Assembly (NCBI GenBank): GCA_910592005.1 | Contig: CAJVPP010000163.1 | Span: forward strand, 1-42,999 | From: Funneliformis mosseae | Taxonomy: Eukaryota; Glomeromycota; Glomeromycetes; Glomerales; Glomeraceae | Direction of reading: 5' to 3' | Length of the DNA: 42,999 nucleotides | Part shown: positions 35,839 to 42,999 of the stretch, piece by piece | Layout: each line of letters opens with the position of its first letter | How positions within the stretch are numbered: the stretch's first letter is position 1 | The notes under the pieces: model-generated | The model's database searches: none | Seen by the model: only the letters and a program-made list of their open reading frames with translations | What the model was told of the DNA's origin: nothing | Position numbers and translations under genes: made by a program

Positions 35839-38092
35839 TCTAATTTTAAGATCTGATATAATTCACATTGAATAAATTATAGATGTTTCCCTTTTCGTTA
35901 TTATTAATTCACTTTTATATTTAAGTTATACAAAAAAATTTAATTGTTCTAATTTTTATAATACTTTACTGTTTTTTAATTTTTCTCTTCCTTTAGCATA
36001 TATGCTTTATAGTCTATTGTGAATTAATGCTGCATGTAAAAGATAATTGATCATTATCGATTAATTTTATAAATAGATTTGTTATATTTTAATTATATTT
36101 CAAAAATTAAGTAATGTAATCAATTAACAATTTCTATAATTTATAGGTTATGTTTTGTAATTTTACATTTTCTACAGATTTTAATAAGTTTTATAATAAT
36201 TTTAATGTAATTTTAAATTCTATCATCTTTATAAATGCTAGATACAATATATAACTATTCAAATTAGCAAATTATAAAAGAAATTTCATATAGTAATAAT
36301 TTATATTAATCTTTACAAATTCAATCTTTTTAAAATTTTAAATTTCAAAAATTTGCTTTAATTAAACTTAATGCAAAAAGTATATATTATTACTTTTTCA
36401 TTTTGTACTAAAATAAGTATGTATTTTACAGAAGTTAAGAATTTAAAAATACCAATATTATTACTATCTCACTTGAAGTTCTATTAATAAACTATAAAAG
36501 AGTATTTAAATTTCTTTCTAAAAGAATTACATTTAATATATAAATAAATTATTTAAATGATTTTAAATTTTTCAAATATTATTTTTAATATATTTTTATT
36601 TTTTATAAAAAACTATAAAAAAAAAAAAACACAAAAAATAAACTTAAATCTTATTTAATAAAAATATTAAATAATATTAAAGCTTTTTAATTATAATTAA
36701 ATTAAATATTTAAAAAGTTATATTAATTTAAAATAATTCTGATTTTATTATAAAATCAATAGATCTTTAATAATTAAATTAAAAAAAAATTAATTTTCTA
36801 ATAATTTATAAAATATCATAAATTTTCTTAAAGAAATATTTGCTATTAAAATTAAATTATAAATATAATATATTATATGATCTGTAATATGATTTTAATA
36901 ATAAACCTTTTAAATACATTAAATTAAAATTTAAAATTATAAAGCTAATTGTATCAATATAATATAATTATATTATATTAGTATAATCAATTTAAATTTA
37001 GATTATAATACACTAAAATAATTCAAATTGCTTATTTATAATTAAATTTTAAGCCAAAAAGTTTAAAGCTTTTATTAATTAAATGAATTAATAAAAATAA
37101 ATTTATGCTTAAATAATATATAAAATATTTTATAAATTAAAAATAAATAATAAAATATCTCAAAGGTTTATTTATTTAAAATTACTTTATTATCAATAAA
37201 TAAGGATAAATAAATAAAATATTTCAAAAATTTATTTGTCATAAAATTACTTTATTATTAATAAAAAATGACTCTTAAATTAAAGAAGTGACTTTTTTAA
37301 ATATTTTCAAAATAAAAGATAAATAAATAAAACTTCTAAATAAGTAGATTTATCTATAATAACAATTTTATTATAGATAAACTGATACTCAAATAAAATA
37401 AAAAGAATACTTCTCTATTTTCTTAAAAATTAATTAATTAAATTAAGTAATTTCATTACACATAGCTAACTTAATTAATTTCTTATCATTAAAAATACTC
37501 AAATTCTATTGAATTCTTCTTATTAAATTATTTAAAAAATTTTATTAATTTTAATAATAGTTATTTACATAATTGAAAATTTTGATTATTTAATAAAATT
37601 TCTATATTAATTACTAATCTATTACAAAAAAAAATATATAATAATTATGTAATATTTATATTATAATTAAAGTAATAATTACCTAATTATTATATAATAG
37701 TTTTATAATTATAATTAAATATACTAGAGAACTAGAAATATTGTTAAGTCTGAAATAATCTTAATTAAAAAATATTGCAAGAATCAATCAGCATTAACTT
37801 AATTATTGAGTAAATAGATATCCAAATATTTGTAAAAGTATATAATCCTTTGTTATACTCTGGACTAATTATTTTATAATGTTTAAATTATTATTATATT
37901 ATTATTATATTACTACTTCATTTCTCTTTTTAATTTTCTTTTTTAATTTTTTTGATATTTTTAATTTAAGCTTATTACATATATAATTTTAATTAATAAT
38001 AATATCACTTTTTTTTATTAATTAATTTGTTTAATATTATATCAGTTTAGGTTGATTATTATTATTTGCTTTTTAATTTTGTAAATCTTTTT
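35839..38092. other. extremely A+T-rich gene-free region, left part
   Basis: This DNA is almost pure A+T with repeated TAAATAAA-, AATTAATTA- and TTTATTATTA-type blocks on both strands. There is no frame of any length with sense content. Similar phrases (ttatttaaaattactttattatcaataaa and a variant about 60 bases on, near 37170-37260) suggest local duplication. It is probably old, decayed transposon DNA. Confidence 0.6.
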
Positions 38093-38100
38093 ATATTATA
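38093..38100. repeat. 8-bp target site duplication, MITE 1 left
   Basis: atattata immediately precedes MITE 1 and is repeated exactly at 38222-38229 after it. Confidence 0.8.
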
Positions 38101-38221
38101 TAAAGATAACATTATAACTAGTTATAACTATGTGATATTTATTTATTTTAATTGCAACTAGTTACAACTTAATTGTGATACTTATTTATTTTGATTGTAA
38201 TTAGTTATAATGTTATCTTTA
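38101..38221. mobile_element. hAT-like MITE 1 (121 bp)
   Basis: A 121-bp non-coding element starts TAAAGATAAC and ends GTTATCTTTA. The inverted repeat extends to about 25 bp (taaagataacattataacta against ttagttataatgttatcttta), and it is flanked by the perfect 8-bp duplication atattata. The 8-bp duplication and a terminal TAAAG (fitting the YARNG start of hAT ends) point to the hAT superfamily; the first bases resemble the Tam3 terminus as I recall it. The interior is built of two similar halves (ttatttattttaattgcaact and ttatttattttgattgtaatt). Confidence 0.82.
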
Positions 38222-38254
38222 ATATTATATTAACTATTATAGATAATTTACTAC

Positions 38255-38387
38255 TAAAGATAGCGTTGTAATATTATGATGCTTATTTATCATCTGTTGC
38301 AACTTAAATTTTAATAATATTACAATTTGTTGCAATATTGTAATGCTTATTTGTCACCTGTTGCAACTAATTGAAATGCTATCTTTA
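38255..38387. mobile_element. hAT-like MITE 2 (133 bp)
   Basis: This element starts TAAAGATAGC and ends GCTATCTTTA and is flanked by a perfect 8-bp duplication, tttactac at 38247-38254 and 38388-38395. Terminal sequence is shared with MITE 1 except at one base, so the two belong to one family or close subfamilies. Inside, atgcttatttatcatctgtt and atgcttatttgtcacctgtt, each followed by gcaact, form a direct repeat. There is no coding capacity; movement would need a hAT transposase supplied in trans. Confidence 0.85.
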
Positions 38388-38395
38388 TTTACTAC

Positions 38396-40646
38396 ATAAT
38401 ATATCTAATAAATTTTTTAATTTACAACACTGATATAATCTAATTATAATATTTCTATATTATGAAATATATTAATATCAAAACTTTAAATCAAGTCAGA
38501 TTGCTCTATTATCTGATCTATAAATTCAAGTCAGTTAATAAATTTTCAGATTAATATCAAATCAAGTTAGATTTGTAACCTTATTTGATAAATTTAAATT
38601 AACTAATTAAATTATATTATAGATAGAGATATTTAAACAATTTTATATTATTTATTTTAAATGATTTATTATTATTCTAGTTATTATTATTCTTTTTAAA
38701 AAATTTGTTATTATTTAATTAGTATAATTTTATTGATCTAATCTTTATTTAATATATTTATAAAAAGATCAAAAATGATATTATTTAATATGAAAAAAAT
38801 TTATTACACAATAATGTTTTATAAATCAATTTTTTATTTTAAGATCTTATTATATAATAGTATTTTATAATCAATTTTTCATTTATAAGGATTTTACTAT
38901 ATGATAATATTATACAAATTAATTTTTATTTTTGAGTAAGGATAGTGATACAATTTCAAAAAAGTAATACAATTTTACAATTTCATATAAAGTATATATT
39001 ATATTAATAAGAAAAATAAGAAAAAATCTTTAAATAAGATTTTTTAATAAAAATTTGAAAAATGTAGAAATTTATGTAAAAAATAATTATATAATTATGT
39101 AATTGCTCTTTTTTATTAAATTTATATTTTATAATAAAATAAACATATTTTAAGTAATTAAAGTTTTTAAAAATTATATTATTCAAAAACAAAAAATATT
39201 TATAAAGTGTTTATAAATGTTTTTGCATCTTATAAAAATAATAAATACTAATAATGAGAAATTAAACAAAAAAAACTTCAACAACAAACTTAGAATAACT
39301 AGTGAAAAATTAAAACAAAAAATAAAAGTTTTATTAAAAATTATATATTTGAATTATTATAAATATTCATTCCTCTTTTTTTAACTTTTTTTTCAATAAA
39401 AATCTATAAAAAATCTAATTCTAAAATTACTTTTAAAGCTACTTTTAAAATTTTTAGAATTTTCAAAATATCAAATTTTTAAAACCTTAACCTTTAAAAC
39501 CTCCAAAACTAAAATTTTTAAAATTTATAAGATTCTTTTTATACGTACTTTTTCACAAATATAACAGTACAAAAATAATTACACAAAAGTTTTCAAAAAA
39601 ATAAGCTAATTTGTATAAATATAATAAGTTATTAAGAGTTATTTTTTCATCAGAATTTTATTTACAATTCATCTTTAAAATTCAAAACTTAGAGAAAATG
39701 ATTATGTTAATAAAAGAAGTTCAAGAGATTAAAAAGTAATGCAGAAGCTTAATAATAACTTAAAAATAAAAATTAAGAAAATTTAGAAAAAAAATATATT
39801 ATTGAAATATATAATATATCAGATCTATCATTCTTAATAAAAGATTTTAAACTTTTAAATAAAATATCAAATTTATGATTATAAATCAAAAAAATAAAAA
39901 GAAATAATTAAAGTAAAGACTATTAAATATCTTTACAAAAAATATAAAAATACTATAATAAATATATAGCAAAGTTTACTTTGCAAAACTACATATCACA
40001 GACATTTTATAATAAAATAAGTATAAAAATACTATTATCTAAATAAATCCATTTAATGTTTATTGAAAAAAATGAAATAAATGATTATATTAATAAAAAT
40101 TACTGCTTAACTTTAATTAAAAGTATAAAATCATTCACATCAGTTTTTTCCAAGAATATCATGTTAATTTCACAAAATAATAAAATCAAAACATTTATTT
40201 ATAACTTTTTTTATATAAATTAAGTTTTAAATATTTAATTCTTAAAGTTTTGTAAGTTCTTTTAATATAGCTACAATTAGAAAAATATTTAAGATTATTC
40301 AAATAATAAGTAAATTAATGTCTATCCTTAATCATAATTTTCTAAAATTTTAAAACATAATTAATTTTATTCATTTATCTTACTTCTAATATAACTTTTT
40401 TATGATTCAATAAAATGTAAATTTTTGTTTATTTGAAATATTTCTTAAATATAACTTATAGAATACATATGATTGATCTTATGTTGAAGAATCTTTTAAT
40501 GAATTTATATATTTTAAAAATTTTATAAAATCTTTTTAATACTTATTAATAAATAAATTTTCAGATTGATTTTTATATAATCTAAAACTAATCTGAACTG
40601 ATCTAAACTGAAAAATCTTTGGATTAATCTAAACTATACTTATTAT
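38396..40646. other. extremely A+T-rich gene-free region, right part
   Basis: No gene, RNA gene or clear element is recognised. Some phrases recur (aatcaagtcaga/aatcaagttaga near 38490-38570; aatctgaactgatctaaactg near 40590-40610), which suggests old repeats. A minus-strand frame at 39004-39192 is pure low complexity. Confidence 0.6.
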
Positions 40647-40658
40647 TAGAGGTTAGAA

Positions 40659-40681
40659 CCGGATTTATATTTTAAATCCGG
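40659..40681. repeat. subterminal palindrome
   Basis: CCGGATTT and AAATCCGG arms enclose a 7-nt A+T spacer. The AATCCGG half-site is repeated in the adjacent array, so this may be a transposase binding site of the hAT element. Confidence 0.7.
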
Positions 40682-40690
40682 ATTAGATAC

Positions 40691-40824
40691 AATAAATCCG
40701 GATTCCTTCATTTCATCCAGATATAATAAATCTGATTCCTTCATTTCATCTGGATATAATAAATCTGGTTCCTTCGTTTCATCCAGATATAATAAATCCA
40801 GTTCCTTCGATCAATCCGGTTAAT
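40691..40824. repeat. 33/34-bp tandem array with AAATCCGG-like motif
   Basis: Unit starts lie at 40691, 40725, 40758 and 40791. Each begins aataaatc, carries a diverged ccgg/ctg/cag core and ttcctt, and ends catccagatat or similar; the last is partial and ends in aatccggtt. Differences between units are nearly all C/T or G/A changes. The array is C+G-rich compared with its surroundings and sits between the proposed hAT end and the transposase ATG. Confidence 0.85.
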
Positions 40825-41056
40825 TTAAATAAATGATTTTAACTAAATGCTGTTCTAATCATAAAATTCCACGAAATTTGCATGTAAATCTTAACAAATT
40901 AATTTTTTCAAAAAAAACTGTCGACCTTTTTCGTAATAAATTTAAATTCAAATAAAATAAGGAAAGTTTTCACGACTTTTTATACCATATAAACCTTAAA
41001 TTTAAATGTAGACTTTTGAAAAATGGTTGTTCTTTTGACTTCTTTCTCAAATTACA

Positions 41057-42999
41057 ATGTCTGATACTAAATCTACACTTACACGTTCATCCATAAGCAC
41101 TATTAATGAATGTAAAAAGTGTAAAAATAATTTGGGTGTTATACCTTCGGATAATGATAGACCGTTAGAAAGAAGTAACTGAAGTCATACTTCCTATTTT
41201 TTTCGCAAAGACCCAAATAATAATGATATAGCTTATTGTATAATTTGTGAACGTACTAGTAAAAAACCTTATCCCTATAGTCGAAAAGGTGGATCAACTT
41301 CAAATCTATCCTGTCATTTACGAGATAAGCATCAAATAACGAAATTTAATTTTTTAGAATATTTAGATGCAAATGATGAGGTAAGATTCACATATACTGT
41401 ATAATTATATTTATAAATATTCATAATCTAAAAATATTTAAATTTTGTATTAGCCAAAATAAGATCAAAGACAAATAATAAATTATCAATGTAATGAAGC
41501 TCAGCAGCAAGAGCTTGCACGTCTCTTAATAGTTTTTATTATTAAATTTGTATAACCTTTATATATTCTTAAAAATGATGCTTTTCGTGAATTTATTCGC
41601 ACTTGTGAACCTGGATTTGCAATTCCATGTGAAAAAACAGCAAAGAATTTAATTTATAAAGCATATATTTGGAGTAAAGATCAGCTTATCAATTTGCTTA
41701 GAAATACAGCTACATCAATTCATTTTACTACAGATCTTTGGACAGCAAAGAGCAATCATGGATATATCAGAATAACAGCAACTTGGCTTACTTCTGATTT
41801 TAACTTTTATGAGGTCTTACTTATTTGTAATTATTTAGAATATCCACATACTAGAGAGGTTATTTGTGATGAATTATATCAAATTATTGAACAATGGCAT
41901 TTAACAAAAACAATTTTTACAATTACTACTGATAATGGACCAAATATGATTAAAGGTATACGACTTCTCAACCAGACTTTATCTTCTATAAAAAGACAAC
42001 CTTGTGCAGCACATACATTACAATTATCTGTAAAAGAAGATTTAAAGCATTGTAAAAATGTTCATCAGCGAATCAAAAATTTGCAAAATTTTTTTCAATT
42101 ACCAAAACAGGTACAAAGACTACGACATGCACAACTTGAAATTAATGGACTTGAAATACCTTTAACTGAAGATTCTGAAGTATCAACAAGCCCTTTATAT
42201 GTTTTAACTGATACTAAAACACGATGAAATTCAACATATATTGCATGAAAACGAATTCTTGAATTACACAATGCTATGCGTTATGTTTCAACTACATTAT
42301 TATCAAAAAATGATCATATATTAAATAAAGAAGGAGAAAAATTAGAAAAATTATGCTTAACACATGAAGAAAAAATATAAGCTATTAATAAAATTTTAAA
42401 ATAATTTTTATTATTTATTTTAAAAATAAAGTATTTAACATTCATTTATAAATAGATTCGTTCAAGAAATAATGAAATTATTAGAACCATTTGAAACCAT
42501 AACTCGTCGATTATCAGATGTTACATATCTGACACTTAATATGATACACCTATATATGTATATGCTTAAACAAATATTTGCTTCAAAAATTCAAGAAAAT
42601 GAAACTTTAGAAAGTTATTTTAATTTTATTTATGGATCTTTTACATCTGAAAATACTAATGAAAAAGAATTAAATTTGAATGATGAATTTAGTTTTATTA
42701 GTGATGATGATGATAATATTCCAACTGCTGAAAATTGACAACATTGGCAATATACTTATCAACAATTTAGAGAACGTATGAAAAATTGAGGACGAGGACG
42801 AAGATATAATCATAGTTTTTATCGTATGCGTAGTCGTGTTTGCGGTCGTGTTTGTATTTTACAAAATTCATACAAAATAAACAATGAAATTGAAAATACA
42901 TATCAAATTGAATATCTTTCTCCAGTAGATACTAGAGATCTTCTTAAAAAAGTTCGCGCTGCTATTTATCTTTCTTTGGATGATTTGTGGAATGTACCA
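41057..42999 (+). pseudogene. BED-finger hAT transposase (RICESLEEPER-like), nonsense-riddled and cut by window end
   Basis: Part 1 (41057-41380, 108 codons) holds a BED zinc finger, C-I-I-C then H-L-R-D-K-H, and ends at a clean GT donor. Part 2 resumes at 41454 and stays in one frame to about 42380: hAT catalytic core with HFTTDLWTAK, TTDNGPNM and PCAAHTLQLSV, then the family motif TR-NSTYIA-KR where both expected Trp codons are TGA (42225, 42246). TAA replaces expected Gln at 41460 and 41553, and another TAA ends the frame at 42378. After about 90 bases of A+T-rich insertion or gap the reading continues in another frame from 42472 (LLEPFETITRRLSDVTYLT), with TGA at 42736 and 42787, and runs off the window in the C-terminal part (SPVDTRDLLKKV...). 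It is non-functional unless stops are read through. Confidence 0.88.

Larger units (their letters stand above)
40647..42999 (+). mobile_element. hAT element, left part (right end outside window)
   Basis: A candidate left end TAGAGGTTAGAACC at 40647 fits the YARNG start of hAT termini. It is followed by a palindrome (40659-40681, CCGGATTT...AAATCCGG), a subterminal tandem array, and then a BED-finger transposase gene from 41057. The preceding 8 bases, cttattat, would be the left copy of the target duplication, but the right copy lies beyond the window, so the end is a proposal only. Confidence 0.55.

Noticed and set aside
36000..40600. CRISPR array, origin or organellar insert in the A+T-rich region
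   Set aside because: There are no regularly spaced identical repeats, no recognisable mitochondrial genes and no rRNA or tRNA. The composition alone is not evidence.
41057..42999. Alternative genetic code for the hAT locus
   Set aside because: TGG is still used for several Trp residues, TAA also interrupts the frame at Gln positions, and nearby housekeeping genes use TGA as a stop (for example BUD32). Decay explains this more simply.

Overview
This is a stretch of nuclear DNA from a eukaryote, most likely an arbuscular-mycorrhizal fungus of the Rhizophagus type (Glomeromycotina). The reasons are very high A+T, long A and T homopolymers, many short GT-AG introns in conserved fungal genes (HIS1, GUA1, BUD32, SYG1-like), and pogo- and hAT-type transposon remnants like those that are abundant in that group. 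The species assignment is inference; the gene identities rest on visible motifs. All exon coordinates were assigned by eye from reading frame, splice sites and family conservation.

The left three quarters (about 1.2-31.5 kb) is gene territory. In order: an ACAD10/11-type aminoglycoside-phosphotransferase-fold protein (+), HIS1 ATP phosphoribosyltransferase (-), a WBP2/GRAM-like protein (+), a MYND zinc-finger protein (-), two tandem tiny membrane proteins of the PLDc_N type (-, both three-exon and missed by simple ORF finding), a second WBP2/GRAM-like paralogue (-), an alpha/beta hydrolase (-), acylphosphatase (+), a PAP2 lipid phosphatase (-), tRNA-Arg(TCG) (-), GMP synthase GUA1 (+), a small hypothetical protein (-), the KEOPS kinase BUD32 (-) and a 14-exon SPX-EXS phosphate exporter of the SYG1/XPR1 family (-). 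Most of these are single-copy housekeeping genes with no common pathway, although HIS1 and GUA1 both belong to phosphoribosyl/purine-linked metabolism, and acylphosphatase, the PAP2 enzyme and the SPX-EXS protein all handle phosphate. Two convergent pairs end very close together (56 and 20 bases).

The right quarter (about 34-43 kb) is transposon territory: a 1.7-kb pogo/Tigger-like element with near-identical terminal inverted repeats and a dead transposase, several kb of extremely A+T-rich DNA with no genes, two adjacent hAT-type MITEs each with a perfect 8-bp target duplication, and the left part of a hAT element. The hAT part comprises a candidate left end, a subterminal repeat array, and a BED-finger transposase broken by nonsense codons that fall largely at expected Trp or Gln positions. 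The window ends inside this element.

The most informative finds are the two PLDc_N genes, the pair of hAT-like MITEs with intact target duplications, the microexons (12 nt in HIS1, a proposed 5 nt in the SYG1-like gene), a GC-AG intron, and a 3n in-frame intron in the hydrolase. I found no convincing wholly new system.
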